A DNA stretch of 64,000 nucleotides, taken from NCBI RefSeq assembly GCF_002087335.1, contig NZ_MWVJ01000033.1:123563-187562 (forward strand), written 5' to 3'. The position numbers and the translations under genes are program-made. Below are positions 1-8,764 of this stretch, in pieces. The notes under the pieces are model-generated. The model saw only the letters and a program-made list of their open reading frames with translations. It searched no databases and was not told the DNA's origin. Each line of letters opens with the position of its first letter. Positions within the stretch are counted from its first letter, which is position 1. The DNA is from Pseudophaeobacter leonis. GTDB taxonomy: Bacteria; Pseudomonadota; Alphaproteobacteria; Rhodobacterales; Rhodobacteraceae.

Positions 1-126
1 CACGCCTTTATGGCCATGGTGACGGACCCGGCGTATCAACAGGCCGTGGTGCACCGACAGGCGGCTGTTGCGACCTCGCGGCTGATCCGTACAAAACCAA
101 GCGACACCGGAGCGACTTTTGCATGA
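1..126 (+). CDS. C-terminal end of an unidentified protein upstream of pyrD
   Basis: The first 126 bases read through one open frame ending in TGA, about 41 residues beginning [14 protein letters not shown]. The start lies outside the window. The stop overlaps the pyrD start as ATGA, so the two genes are probably co-transcribed and translationally coupled. The 'dPaYQ' stretch is faintly like small DUF1330-type proteins, but too little is visible to assign a family. No function is proposed. Confidence 0.6.
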   Translation, partial: HAFMAMVTDPAYQQAVVHRQAAVATSRLIRTKPSDTGATFA

Positions 127-1181
127 AACTGACTGAAAAACTGGCCCTCACGGCGCTGCACAGGGTTGACCCGGAAACCGCCCATGCCCTGTCGATCAGG
201 GCGCTGAAATTCGGCCTCACCCCCACCCCCGGCCCTGTGACGTCAACGCGGCTGAAATGTGAGATTGCCGGCATTGCGCTGGCCAATCCCGTTGGGCTGG
301 CGGCTGGTTTTGACAAAAACGCCGAGGCGCTGGCGCCGCTGTCGCAGGCCGGGTTTGGCTTTATCGAGGTGGGGGCCGCCACGCCGCGCCCGCAGCCCGG
401 CAACCCCAAACCGCGCTTGTTTCGTCTCAGCGAAGACCGCGCCGCGATCAATCGCTTTGGCTTTAACAACGAAGGCATGCAGGTGATTGCCGCCCGCCTT
501 GCCCAGCGGCCCAAGGATGCGGTGATTGGTCTGAACCTTGGGGCCAACAAGGACAGCGACGACCGCGCCGCCGATTTTGCCCGGGTTTTGGCCCACTGTG
601 GCGCCCACCTCGATTTTGCCACGGTGAATGTGTCTTCTCCAAACACAGAGAAACTGCGCGACCTGCAGGGCAAGGCGGCGCTCTCGGGGCTGCTGCGCGG
701 GGTGATCGAGACCCGTGACGCCCTGCCGCGCCGGGTGCCGGTGTTTTTGAAAATTGCCCCTGATCTGGATCGCGCCGCCATTGAGGATATCGCCGAAGTG
801 GCACTGGAAACCGGTATTGATGCGGTGATTGCCACCAATACAACCCTGTCGCGCGAGGGCCTCAAAAGTGCCCACCGCGATGAGGCCGGAGGCCTGTCCG
901 GCGCGCCGCTGTTTGAAAAATCAACCCGGGTGCTGGCGCAGCTTTCTGAGCTTTTGGCGGGCAAGGTGCCGCTGGTCGGGGTGGGCGGCATCAGCACGTC
1001 AGAGCAGGCCTATGCCAAGATCTGCGCCGGCGCCTCTGCGGTGCAGCTTTATACCGCCATGGTCTATGGCGGGCTGTCGCTGGGGGCAGATATCGCCCGC
1101 GAGTTGGACGCGCAGCTGGCCCGCGATGGTTTTGCAAACGTTGCGGAGGCCGTGGGCTCAAAACGCGCGGACTGGCTATGA
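123..1181 (+). CDS. pyrD: Dihydroorotate dehydrogenase (quinone), class 2
   Basis: This membrane-associated flavoenzyme oxidises dihydroorotate to orotate with quinone as acceptor, the fourth step of pyrimidine synthesis. The 352 residues match the usual class 2 length. Visible signatures are [12 protein letters not shown] (about 57-68), the substrate region [10 protein letters not shown] (110-119), the NLGANKDS loop, the NVSSPNT segment (169-175) that carries the catalytic serine of class 2 enzymes, [14 protein letters not shown], and the FMN phosphate loop LVGVGGI. The N-terminal helix [19 protein letters not shown] is the typical membrane-binding extension. The start overlaps the upstream stop and the stop overlaps the arsC-like start, so it lies inside an operon. 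Confidence 0.96.
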   Translation: MKLTEKLALTALHRVDPETAHALSIRALKFGLTPTPGPVTSTRLKCEIAGIALANPVGLAAGFDKNAEALAPLSQAGFGFIEVGAATPRPQPGNPKPRLFRLSEDRAAINRFGFNNEGMQVIAARLAQRPKDAVIGLNLGANKDSDDRAADFARVLAHCGAHLDFATVNVSSPNTEKLRDLQGKAALSGLLRGVIETRDALPRRVPVFLKIAPDLDRAAIEDIAEVALETGIDAVIATNTTLSREGLKSAHRDEAGGLSGAPLFEKSTRVLAQLSELLAGKVPLVGVGGISTSEQAYAKICAGASAVQLYTAMVYGGLSLGADIARELDAQLARDGFANVAEAVGSKRADWL

Positions 1182-1519
1182 TCACCTATTGGCACAATCC
1201 GCGCTGTTCAAAATCGCGCGCGGGGCTTCAGCTGCTGCAAGAACGCGGCGCCGAGGTGGCCCTGCGGCTTTACCTGCAGGAGCAGCCCAGTCTGGAAGTC
1301 ATCACCGCGCTGCACAAGGCCCTTGGCGGTGCGGTGATCGACATGATGCGCTGCGGGGAAAAACCCTTTAAGGCCCTGGGGTTGAGCAAGGACAGCCCTG
1401 AGGCGGATCTGCTTGCAGCAATGGTGCAGGAGCCGATCCTGCTCGAGCGGCCCATCGCGGTCAAACAGGGCAAGGCCGTCATTGGCCGTCCTACCGAAGC
1501 ACTGGAGGCGCTGCTTTAG
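1178..1519 (+). CDS. arsC: Arsenate reductase-like ArsC/Spx family protein (glutaredoxin-coupled)
   Basis: This 113-residue thioredoxin-fold protein of the ArsC family would reduce arsenate using glutathione and glutaredoxin. The active-site cysteine is Cys10 in the context NPRCSKSR. The arginine of ERPI, around residue 90, fits the second oxyanion-binding position. Its ATG overlaps the pyrD stop by four bases (ATGA), so expression should follow pyrD. There is no ars operon around it, so the in vivo role may be a general thiol reductase rather than arsenic resistance. It ends in TAG, showing that amber is an ordinary stop in this genome. Confidence 0.88.
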   Translation: MITYWHNPRCSKSRAGLQLLQERGAEVALRLYLQEQPSLEVITALHKALGGAVIDMMRCGEKPFKALGLSKDSPEADLLAAMVQEPILLERPIAVKQGKAVIGRPTEALEALL

Positions 1520-1561
1520 CCAGCAGGCCAGATTAGTCGGCGACTGCGAAAAAACCCTCGC

Positions 1562-2902
1562 CTATGGCCGAAGGCGTTTTGCCCCGACACTGGCCTCAAG
1601 TCCGGGATAGCGCAGCCCCAGCGTCAGGCCACGTGTCACATTCAGCACCAAAAGCCCCGCCCATAGGCCATGATTGCCCAGCAGCGGCACCAGCAGCAAC
1701 AGCGCCAGCAGGTAGATCGCCACGGAGTGCACCATCGCGCGCCGCATCGCACCGGTCCAGGTGGCGCCAATATAGATGCCGTCGTACATATAGCTCGCCA
1801 CCGAGATCAGCGGCAGCACTGCGGCCCAGACCAGATAGCTGCGCGCCGCAGTCCGCACCTCGGGGGCTGTGGCCATCAGATCAATAAGAAAGGGCCCGCC
1901 AAGCGCAAAACTCAGACCCAGAAGCACGGAACTCGCCACGCCCCATTGCGACGAGATCCAGGCCGCACGCCGCAGGTTCAGGCGATTCTTGGCGCCAACA
2001 GCACTGCCCACCAGGGCCTCGGCCGAAAAGGCAAACCCGTCCAGCGCAAAGGCGGTGATTTCGACAAATTGCAACAGCACCTGATTGGCCGCAAGGGTGA
2101 CATCGCCAAATTTGGCGCCAATAAAGAGAAAGCTGGTAAAAGAGCCCGTCAGCAGCACCGAGCGCACCATGATGTCGCCATTCACCTGCGCCATCCGCCG
2201 GATGCGGGTGGGATCAAACACCCGGGGCCAGTCGCACCATTGCCGGCCAGCAAAAGCCGAACGACAAAGGTAAAGTCCCAGCGCCACACCCGTCCACTCG
2301 GCGATCAGGGTGGCAATGGCAACGCCCTCGACTCCCCAGTCCAACCCCAGAACAAACCACAGGTCCAGCGCAATGTTGAGCCCATTCATCCAGATTTGCA
2401 GCCCAAAGATAGCGCGGGTTTTCTCAACCGCGATCAGCCAGCCGGTGACCGCATAGAGCGCAATGGTGGCAGGCGCTCCCCAGACGCGGATCTGCAGATA
2501 GTCCCGCGCCAGCGCTTCGACCTCGGGACTGGCCGGGGCCAGGGCAAAGGCGCCCCAAAACAGGGCTGTCTGCAACAGGATAAAGACCAGCCCGGCTGCC
2601 GCGGCCAACAAAACGCCCCGCATCAGGAGCGCGCCGGTTTCGGCCGCATCCCCCGCGCCCCGGGCCTGCGCCACCAGGCCGGTTGTGCCCATGCGCAAAA
2701 ATCCAAAGATGAAATAGAGCGTCGCCAGAATCACCGCACCGATGCCCACCGCACCAATGGGCGCCGCAAGCCCCATCTGGCCCACAACGCCCGTGTCCAC
2801 CGCACCCAAAATGGGCACGGTGGCATTGGAGAGCACAATCGGCAGAGCGATCCTGAGCACGCGCCTAAGGGTGATTTCGTCCTGAGCCGGGGCCATCTGC
2901 AA
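1562..2902 (-). CDS. MATE family efflux transporter, DinF-like
   Basis: A 446-residue inner-membrane protein with about twelve hydrophobic segments. It starts with an alanine/proline-rich tail followed by RRVLRIALPIVLSNATVPI and AVDTGVVGQMG, typical of the DinF branch of the MATE exporters, which use sodium or proton gradients to expel drugs or metabolites. The second half repeats the fold (NQVLLQFVEITAFALDGFAFSAEALVGSAVG). The gene converges on the arsC-like gene with only about 40 bases between them. A start three residues in (MAPAQDE) is also possible. The substrate cannot be told from sequence. Confidence 0.92.
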   Translation of the reverse strand: MQMAPAQDEITLRRVLRIALPIVLSNATVPILGAVDTGVVGQMGLAAPIGAVGIGAVILATLYFIFGFLRMGTTGLVAQARGAGDAAETGALLMRGVLLAAAAGLVFILLQTALFWGAFALAPASPEVEALARDYLQIRVWGAPATIALYAVTGWLIAVEKTRAIFGLQIWMNGLNIALDLWFVLGLDWGVEGVAIATLIAEWTGVALGLYLCRSAFAGRQWCDWPRVFDPTRIRRMAQVNGDIMVRSVLLTGSFTSFLFIGAKFGDVTLAANQVLLQFVEITAFALDGFAFSAEALVGSAVGAKNRLNLRRAAWISSQWGVASSVLLGLSFALGGPFLIDLMATAPEVRTAARSYLVWAAVLPLISVASYMYDGIYIGATWTGAMRRAMVHSVAIYLLALLLLVPLLGNHGLWAGLLVLNVTRGLTLGLRYPGLEASVGAKRLRP

Positions 2903-2948
2903 TCGGATTTCCTGTTTAATGCGACGGCACTATGCCCTCTCGTTCAGA

Positions 2949-3468
2949 TCAGGTTTTGTCTTTTGGCGGCTGCGGCATCAGGAAATGGCCCGAGCCCTGG
3001 GCAAACAGCTTATCCTTGTGATCCTGCCAGGCCTCGACACGCACCGAGGCATAGCGCCGCCCCGATCTGCTGATGGTCGCCCGGGCATAGGCATCGCGCG
3101 GCAGGCCGGAGCGCAGATAGTCCACCGTAAAATCGATGGTTTTTGGCTGCCGGGGCAGAACACCGCGCGCCATTTCCTCGGGATCCAGCGCGCCGCTCTC
3201 GATCCGCTCCCAGAGATGCGACCAGTTGAGGCTCACCATGGCGGTGATCTCCCAAAAAGGCGGCCGTGACGCCGCCGTGGATGGCGGGCAGGAAGGGGTT
3301 GCCGATATGTTTGTCTTGGAAATTCAACTGTGCCGTCAGCTCATCTCCGCGCCGGTCAAAACTGACATTGAGGAACCGGATATAGGGCACAGAGTCCAGC
3401 AGCGCCTTCAGAGCTGCATCGCGGCGCTGTTTGACGACTTGAATGGGTTCAGGACGGGAACGGCTCAA
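2949..3468 (-). pseudogene. PaaI/YigI-type hotdog thioesterase, frameshifted
   Basis: Two frames on the minus strand together give one PaaI-family hotdog thioesterase of about 172 residues. The first runs from MSRSRPEPIQVVKQRRD to HGGVTAAFL, the second from EITAMVSLNWSHLWE to MPQPPKDKT. The join lies at the CCC run at 3251-3253: removing one base restores a continuous protein. The conserved HGG motif lies just before the break. The gene sits directly downstream of the intact thioesterase at 3465-3887 and overlaps its end by four bases, so the pair is a two-gene operon of paralogues. The substrate is unknown, probably an acyl- or aromatic-CoA. Confidence 0.8.
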
Positions 3469-3887
3469 AATCCTGCCTCCACAGTAAAGGCCCCTGCGGC
3501 GGTGGCCACGGGACGGTCGGTGTCGTCATCCATTGCCACGGCGCGCACAAAGGCAACGCTGCGCGAGATATGGTGACAGGTTGCCTTGGTGATGATGGTT
3601 TGGCCGGGGGTGGCCGCGCGCATATAGTCGATGCGCAGATCAATTGTCGCAGTGCCGCCTGGCGCCGCAGGGTGGCTCATGACTGCGGCGCCGCAACAGG
3701 TATCCATCAGGGCAGAGACGGCCCCGCCATGGATCACGCCGGTCTCGGGGTCGCCAATGAGCTTTGGGTCATAAGGCATGGAAATATGCGCCATCCCGTC
3801 GCCAATATCGGTCAGCACCAATCCCAGCTCTTTGGCATGTGGAATGGCCTCGATGAATTGCCGGGCGACTTTGGTCTTATCTGCCAT
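3465..3887 (-). CDS. PaaI family hotdog-fold acyl-CoA thioesterase
   Basis: A 140-residue hotdog-fold protein that should hydrolyse an acyl-CoA thioester. It has the family hallmark GVIHGGAVSALMDTCCGAAV (about 50-69), with Asp in the position of the usual catalytic acid, and the strand-rich second half ATIDLRIDYMRAATPGQ. Length is typical for PaaI/YdiI-type single-domain enzymes. It is the first gene of a minus-strand pair; the second encodes a frameshifted paralogue. It is divergent from the MerR gene at 4016 across about 130 bases. The neighbouring beta-oxidation cluster makes a fatty or branched-chain acyl-CoA substrate plausible, but this is inference. Confidence 0.9.
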   Translation of the reverse strand: MADKTKVARQFIEAIPHAKELGLVLTDIGDGMAHISMPYDPKLIGDPETGVIHGGAVSALMDTCCGAAVMSHPAAPGGTATIDLRIDYMRAATPGQTIITKATCHHISRSVAFVRAVAMDDDTDRPVATAAGAFTVEAGF

Positions 3888-4015
3888 ACTAAGTGTTTCC
3901 TGTCTTGGCTGAACTCGTTTGTGGCCCCGCCCGAAACAAAGAGCAAGCCCGCAACACGCAGGGTGGTTGCACTGATCTATTCAAGTGCATAGGTTGCGCG
4001 CGAGGGAGATGATGG

Positions 4016-4384
4016 ATGACCGAAGCAAGATTGTCATTCAAGGAAATGTGCGCTGCGTTTGATGTTACGCCGCGAACCTTGCGTTATTATGAGTATATCG
4101 AATTACTGCAGCCTGATCGCGAAGGTCGATCACGGTTTTACGGCGCGCGCGAGCGGGCACGGATGAAGCTGATTCTGCGGGGCCGCAGATTCGGCTTTCA
4201 GCTGGAGGAAATCCGCCAATGGCTGCTGATATACGAAAATGATGGCAACAAGGCTCAGATGCAGGCCTTTATCGAGATGGCCGACCGTCAGATGGGCGAG
4301 TTGCAGCAGCAACGCGAACAGCTGGAAGAGGCTCTGGATGAGCTGGGGAGCCTGCGCGCAACGACACATGGCCTTTTGAAATAG
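4016..4384 (+). CDS. MerR family transcriptional regulator (first of tandem pair)
   Basis: A 122-residue MerR-type regulator. The N-terminal winged helix (KEMCAAFDVTPRTLRYYE) is followed by RFYGARERARMKLILRGRRFGFQLEEIRQWL and a C-terminal coiled coil rich in Glu, Gln and Leu for dimerisation. There is no cysteine cluster, so it is not a metal sensor; it resembles the LiuR/SoxR-like group controlling acyl-CoA catabolism. Another start two codons upstream (ATGATGGATG region) is possible. It shares about half of its helix-turn-helix residues with the regulator at 4705, indicating gene duplication. It probably acts on the adjoining beta-oxidation genes. Confidence 0.9.
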   Translation: MTEARLSFKEMCAAFDVTPRTLRYYEYIELLQPDREGRSRFYGARERARMKLILRGRRFGFQLEEIRQWLLIYENDGNKAQMQAFIEMADRQMGELQQQREQLEEALDELGSLRATTHGLLK

Positions 4385-4534
4385 ACAGACAGGCACTGAC
4401 CTGACCCAAATTATCTGGCCCATCCTGTTTCGCAGGGTGGGCCAAAACATTTTGGCTGCCTCACCCTGCCCCCTAACCTCTCCCCTCCCCAGCGCGCCGG
4501 GTTTCAGGACCAGGCAGCCCCCTGGCTCCGCACA

Positions 4535-4555
4535 GGTCTCTGGTCTCTGGTCTCT
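4535..4555. repeat. Three tandem copies of GGTCTCT
   Basis: Three perfect 7-bp direct copies of GGTCTCT follow one another, with a degenerate fourth (TGATCTCT) after them. They lie 25 bases upstream of the inverted repeat in the MerR intergenic region. A slippage-prone tract; no function is evident. Confidence 0.75.
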
Positions 4556-4580
4556 TGATCTCTGGCCAAAAAAAGCGACA

Positions 4581-4608
4581 GCCACGTCACCTCAGAAAGT
4601 GACGTGGC
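4581..4608. promoter_or_regulatory. Perfect 10-bp inverted repeat (GCCACGTCAC, 8-nt loop)
   Basis: GCCACGTCAC at 4581-4590 pairs perfectly with GTGACGTGGC at 4599-4608 around an 8-base spacer. It could fold into a hairpin terminating the first MerR gene, although no T-run follows. Because both arms carry ACGT cores and the palindrome at 4615 begins only seven bases later, a second protein-binding site is an equally good reading. Confidence 0.6.
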
Positions 4609-4614
4609 GTCCAG

Positions 4615-4631
4615 CTTACGTTAACGTCAAG
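4615..4631. promoter_or_regulatory. Palindromic operator resembling LiuR/MerR sites
   Basis: CTTACGTTAACGTCAAG contains the perfect 10-bp palindrome ACGTTAACGT (4618-4627) with near-symmetric flanks. LiuR, a MerR-family repressor of branched-chain amino acid and acyl-CoA catabolism, is known to bind sites of similar ACGT-spaced form. Its position about 75-90 bases upstream of the second MerR start suggests autoregulation by one or both MerR proteins. Binding is inferred. Confidence 0.6.
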
Positions 4632-4704
4632 ATGCTGTTGTAAATGCGCACAGGCCAGCCCAGTTTAGTCTTGCAACATGCAAACTGACTGACGCGACAA
4701 CAGA

Positions 4705-5124
4705 GTGACGACGATGACAGATATGAGCGAAGACACAAAATCGATCCGCGAGATGTGTGATGCCTTTGGGGTAACGCCACGTACTTTGCGGTTTTACGAG
4801 GCAAAAGAGCTGCTGTTTCCCCATCGAGACGGTCAGAAACGTCTGTTCACCAAACGCGACGGGGCCCGGCTGAAACTCATCCTGCGCGGTAAGCGTTTTG
4901 GGTTTAGTCTGGAAGAGATCCGCCAGCTTTTGGATCTCTATCATATTGGCGACCAGCAGATTACCCAGCTGTCTCGCACCTTTGAAATCGCCTGCGACCG
5001 CCTCAACGATATGGTGCGTCAACGCGATGAGCTGAACGAAGCCATTGAAGAGCTTCAGGACCAATTGAAGTGGGGCGAAAAAGTCATCGCCTCCATGCAA
5101 TCCGATCAGGAGGCCGCCGAGTAG
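4705..5124 (+). CDS. MerR family transcriptional regulator (LiuR-like, second of tandem pair)
   Basis: A 139-residue MerR regulator with winged-helix motif REMCDAFGVTPRTLRFYEAKELL and the linker RDGARLKLILRGKRFGFSLEEIRQLLDL. A long C-terminal coiled coil follows (DRLNDMVRQRDELNEAIEELQDQL). The first ATG is used here, but ATG 4714 (MTDMSED) is equally possible. It is the gene immediately before the acyl-CoA dehydrogenase and lies downstream of a LiuR-like palindrome, so it is the best candidate for the local regulator of the beta-oxidation cluster. It is closely related to the regulator at 4016. No ligand-binding residues can be read. Confidence 0.92.
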   Translation: MTTMTDMSEDTKSIREMCDAFGVTPRTLRFYEAKELLFPHRDGQKRLFTKRDGARLKLILRGKRFGFSLEEIRQLLDLYHIGDQQITQLSRTFEIACDRLNDMVRQRDELNEAIEELQDQLKWGEKVIASMQSDQEAAE

Positions 5125-5206
5125 CGGCTCATTAGCCACCCTTTCGTGCTGTCCCGCCGGGCAGCGCCTTTAATCACAACAGTTTACCACCAACGAGGAC
5201 CGCGCG

Positions 5207-6988
5207 ATGCCAGTCTACACAGCTCCCACCAAAGACACCCAATTCATCCTGCATGACGTGTTGAAAGTCTCTGAGGCCAGCACCCCTGGCTATGATGAAC
5301 TGGAGCGTGATTTCACCGCAGCCATTCTGGAAGAAGCCGGTAAGATCAGCTCCGGCGTGCTGCACCCGCTGAACGTGGTTGGCGACACCGAAGGCTGCCG
5401 TCTGGAAAACGGCGTGGTCTATACCCCAACCGGTTTCAAGGCTGCTTTCGAGCAGGTGAAAGAGGGCGGCTGGACCGGGCTCGATATGCCGGAACAGTAT
5501 GGCGGACAGAACATGCCCTACGTGCTGGGCACTGCCGTTGGCGAGTTGTTTTCCTCTGCCAACCAGGCCTTTGTGATGTATCAGGGCCTGACACATGGCG
5601 CCGCCTCGGCGATCCTGGCCCATGGCACTGACGCGCAAAAAGACCCTTAGCTGCCGAAAATGGTCTCGTGCGAGTGGACCGGCACCATGAACCTGACCGA
5701 GCCACACTGTGGCACCGATCTGGGTCTGATGCGCACCAAGGCAGAGCCGCAGGAGGATGGCAGCTACAAGGTTTCCGGCCAGAAGATCTTTATCTCGGCG
5801 GGTGATCACGACATGGCCGCCAACATCATCCATCTGGTGCTGGCAAAGATCCCCGGTGGTCCGGATGGCATCAAAGGCGTGTCGCTGTTTATCGTGCCCA
5901 AATTTGTGCTGAATGACGATGGCACCCCCGGCACGCGCAATGGTGTCTCGGTGGGCAACATTGAAAAGAAAATGGGCATCCACGGCAACTCGACCTGTGT
6001 GATGAACTATGACGAGGCAACCGGCTATCTGCTGGGCGACGCGCATAAAGGCATGCGCGCCATGTTCACCATGATGAACGAGGCCCGCGTCGGCGTTGGC
6101 ATGCAGGGTGTGTCCCAGGCCGAAGCCGCCTATCAGAACGCGGTTGAATACGCCAAGGACCGGCTGCAGGGCCGCGATGTGACTGGCGTGAAAAACCCCG
6201 ATGGGCCTGCTGATCCCCTGATTGTACATCCCGACATCCGTCGCAGCCTGATGGACCAGAAGAGCTTTGTTGAAGGCGGTCGTGCCTTCCTGCTGTGGGG
6301 CGCGCAGATGATTGATCAGGCGCACCGTGACGGCAACAAGGACGCCAATGGTCTGGTGTCGTTGCTGACGCCGGTGATCAAGGGCTTTTTGACCGACGAA
6401 GGCTACGACATGACCGTGAAGGCGCAGCAGGTTTACGGCGGCCATGGCTATATCGAAGAGCATGGCATGAGCCAGTATACCCGCGATGCCCGCATCGCCC
6501 AGATCTATGAGGGCGCCAACGGTGTTCAGGCGCTGGATCTGGTGGGACGTAAACTGGCCGTGGATGGCGGCAAGCACCTGATGGCCTTCTTTGAGCTGGT
6601 AAAATCCTTTTGCAAGGATAGCGCTGAGGTCAACGACGACTTTACCAAGGACTTTATCGCACCGCTGAAAGCGGCATCAAAAGACCTGCAGGCCGCGTCA
6701 ATGTATTTTGTGCAAAACGGTATGAAAAATCCGAACAATGCCCTGTCCGGCTCCAACGACTTCATGCATATGTTTGGCCATGTCTGCCTCGGCCTCGTCT
6801 GGGCGCAGATGGCCAAGGCCGCAACGGAAGTGCTTGACGCTGGCTCCTCTGACGCGGCGTTCTATGAGACAAAAATCGCCACCGGCCGATACTATATGGC
6901 CCGGAGGCTGCCCGCCACCCAACTGCATCTGACCCGTATTCTCACGGGTGCCGAGACAGTGATGGCTCTGGACGCGGCAAGCTTCTGA
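5207..6988 (+). pseudogene. Acyl-CoA dehydrogenase, FadE-type with C-terminal domain, in-frame TAG
   Basis: One frame encodes a 593-codon acyl-CoA dehydrogenase of the long subfamily with an extra C-terminal domain, which introduces the trans double bond in the first step of beta-oxidation. It is interrupted by TAG at 5648-5650. The text reads AQKDP, stop, [21 protein letters not shown], where Tyr is the usual residue, so a single TAC to TAG change would explain it. Upstream lies the N-terminal helical domain; downstream are the FAD-binding segment, [33 protein letters not shown] split across several conserved blocks, and the alpha-helical tail. Spacing of 82 bases from the MerR gene suggests cotranscription or close control. 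Confidence 0.9.
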
Positions 6989-7012
6989 TCCGTAAGGAAA
7001 CTCACCGGGCCT

Positions 7013-7029
7013 CCCCTGCTCTTCAGGGG
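7013..7029 (+). terminator. Weak hairpin after the first acyl-CoA dehydrogenase
   Basis: CCCCTG (7013-7018) pairs with CAGGGG (7024-7029) around a 5-base loop. No T-run follows, so it may be an attenuator or an RNA-processing signal rather than a full terminator. Confidence 0.35.
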
Positions 7030-7077
7030 GTGCCTGATCCGGTCCGGGGCTCTTGATGCACGAAAATTGGAGCACCA

Positions 7078-7290
7078 ATGCCAAAACGTTTCCGCCTGAC
7101 CCGCCGCTTTCCCGTCGCCATGACAGAAGACGGCTATCGCAGGCTGAAACGCTTTGCCTCCGAGGCCGGGCTGGACGAAGGCGAAGCACTGTCATTCCTG
7201 TTTGAAAATTTCGACAGCGTGACAGACCAGGAAAACCTCGGCCACCGGCTGCGACTGTTCAACAGCGAGCTGGAGAGCCGCAAAAGATAA
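7078..7290 (+). CDS. Small conserved-looking hypothetical protein
   Basis: A 70-residue basic protein starting MPKRFRLTRRFPVAMTEDGYRRLKRF. It sits between two acyl-CoA dehydrogenase genes on the same strand, 89 bases after the first and 42 before the second. The layout, a short basic beta-like segment and then amphipathic helices, is loosely like ribbon-helix-helix DNA-binding proteins, but I cannot confirm that. Codon use matches its neighbours. Its place inside the operon implies a role tied to fatty-acid catabolism, possibly regulatory. Confidence 0.7.
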   Translation: MPKRFRLTRRFPVAMTEDGYRRLKRFASEAGLDEGEALSFLFENFDSVTDQENLGHRLRLFNSELESRKR

Positions 7291-7332
7291 AGGCCCGGCG
7301 CAAGAAGGCGCAACAGGGTCGATTGGAGAGAA

Positions 7333-8484
7333 ATGACTAGCGAGACCCGTTCCAGCTGGATGACCGACGAGCACCAGATGCTTGCTGATATGACGGCCCA
7401 GTTCATCACCAATGAGTGGATGCCAAAATACGAGACATGGCGCAAGCAGGGCATGATGGACCGTGACACCTGGAACCAGGCTGGCGACCTCGGCCTGCTC
7501 TGCCCCTCCATCCCCGAGGAATATGGTGGCGTTGGTGGCGATTTTGGCCATGAGGCCGCGATCCTGATCGAAGGCAGCCGTGCCAATCTGGCCAGCTGGG
7601 GCCACGGCATCCACTCAGGGATCGTGTCGCACTATATCCTGAAATACGGCACCGAAGAGCAAAAGAAACGCTGGCTGCCAAAGATGATCAGCGGCGAGCT
7701 GGTTGGCGCACTGGCCATGACCGAGCCCTCCACCGGCTCAGACGTGCAGCGGATCAAGACCAAGGCAATCCGCGATGGCAACGCTTACCGCCTGTCTGGT
7801 CAAAAAACCTTTATTACCAATGGGCAACATGCCAATATTATTCTGGTTGCGGCCAAGACAGACCCCAGTCTCGGTTCCAAAGGCGTGTCGCTCATTGCCG
7901 TGGAAACAGACGGAGCCGAAGGCTTCTCACGCGGACGTAACCTCGACAAGATCGGGCTGAAAGCGGCCGACACCTCAGAGCTGTTCTTTGACAATGTCGA
8001 GATCCCGCCGGAAAATATCCTGGGCCAGGAAGAGGGCAAAGGGTTTTATCAGATGATGCAGCAATTGCCGCAGGAACGTCTGATCATTGCCTGTGGCGCC
8101 GTTGGGGCCATGGAAGGCGCGGTTGAACGCACCATCGCCTATTGCAAGGAACGCGAGGCCTTTGGCGGGACACTGACCCAGTTCCAGAACACCCGGTTCA
8201 AACTGGTGGAATGCCTGACGAAAACCAAAGTGGCGCGCGCCTTTCTGGATGAGTGCATGGTGGAACACCTTCGCGGCGAGCTGACTGTTGAGAAGGCCGC
8301 GATGGCAAAATACTGGATCACGGATGTCCAGGGCGAGGTTCTGGACGAATGTGTGCAAATGCACGGCGGATATGGCTTCATGCAGGAATACGCGGTTGCG
8401 GAAATGTGGACTGACGCGCGGGTGCAACGCATCTACGGTGGCACCAATGAAATCATGAAGGAACTGATTGGCAGGTCACTGTGA
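7333..8484 (+). CDS. Acyl-CoA dehydrogenase (medium subfamily, 383 aa)
   Basis: A standard-length acyl-CoA dehydrogenase. The N-terminal helical domain is followed by the FAD and substrate signature [19 protein letters not shown] (about 119-137), then [13 protein letters not shown] and the C-terminal helical domain. The closing block [35 protein letters not shown] is characteristic. The position that is often the catalytic Glu of short-chain enzymes reads Gly (IYGGTNE), as in isovaleryl- and long-chain-type members whose base lies elsewhere. The preferred acyl chain cannot be fixed. It follows the small protein at 7078 by 42 bases and is probably in the same transcript. Confidence 0.94.
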   Translation: MTSETRSSWMTDEHQMLADMTAQFITNEWMPKYETWRKQGMMDRDTWNQAGDLGLLCPSIPEEYGGVGGDFGHEAAILIEGSRANLASWGHGIHSGIVSHYILKYGTEEQKKRWLPKMISGELVGALAMTEPSTGSDVQRIKTKAIRDGNAYRLSGQKTFITNGQHANIILVAAKTDPSLGSKGVSLIAVETDGAEGFSRGRNLDKIGLKAADTSELFFDNVEIPPENILGQEEGKGFYQMMQQLPQERLIIACGAVGAMEGAVERTIAYCKEREAFGGTLTQFQNTRFKLVECLTKTKVARAFLDECMVEHLRGELTVEKAAMAKYWITDVQGEVLDECVQMHGGYGFMQEYAVAEMWTDARVQRIYGGTNEIMKELIGRSL

Positions 8485-8518
8485 CACAACGCCTGTTTCC
8501 TTCAACTGCGGCTGACGG

Positions 8519-8541
8519 ATGCCTCCGGCGGAGGTATTTTT
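8519..8541 (+). terminator. Hairpin with T-run, Roseobacter-type intergenic element
   Basis: CCTCC-GGC-GGAGG (8522-8534) forms a short hairpin followed by TATTTTT. Such GCCTCCGGCGG elements followed by T-rich sequence are common between genes in Rhodobacteraceae and are generally read as terminators or intergenic repeats. Here it follows the acyl-CoA dehydrogenase by about 35 bases. Confidence 0.55.
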
Positions 8542-8716
8542 CGCCAGATGAAATCAAAGGCGCGCCCCTGCCCCCAGGCCTTCGCCAAATGGGCAGGGAC
8601 GACTTCACCTTGCGCGGTCATCGGCTCCTCAGCCTGTACCGCAAAAGCAGAATAGCACACAACCACAGAAAGAGTGTAGATTCTCTTTCATCTTGCTCTA
8701 AATACCTCACGGGGGT

Positions 8717-8737
8717 CCGGGGGTGTGAAACCCCCGG
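8717..8737. repeat. Perfect 7-bp inverted repeat CCGGGGG/CCCCCGG
   Basis: CCGGGGG at 8717-8723 and CCCCCGG at 8731-8737 flank a 7-base loop, just upstream of the GST gene. Together with the element at 8519 it brackets the 280-base gap and resembles the second half of a widespread Roseobacter intergenic repeat. Apart from these two elements the gap holds no gene I can support. Confidence 0.5.
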
Positions 8738-8764
8738 CGCCACCTTTGCGGCAAGGAGAACAGC

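Larger units (their letters stand above)
4385..4704 (+). other. Regulatory intergenic region between the two MerR genes
   Basis: No coding frame is convincing in this 320-base gap. It holds three perfect copies of the heptamer GGTCTCT (4535-4555), a perfect 10-bp inverted repeat (4581-4608) and a LiuR-like palindrome (4615-4631), all upstream of the second MerR gene. The dense arrangement suggests a control region for the cluster that follows. Confidence 0.7.

Noticed and set aside
8..997. Long minus-strand frame opposite pyrD
   Set aside because: It is the antisense shadow of a strongly conserved pyrD frame and has no family signal of its own.
1178..1519. Arsenic-resistance operon
   Set aside because: Only a lone ArsC-family gene is present; there is no ArsB, Acr3 or ArsR.
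1670..3073. 467-codon plus-strand frame opposite the MATE gene
   Set aside because: It is very rich in His, Gln and Arg, as expected for the reverse of a GC-rich membrane-protein gene.
5174..6577. 467-codon minus-strand frame opposite the acyl-CoA dehydrogenase
   Set aside because: Shadow of a well-supported gene; His-rich composition without motifs.
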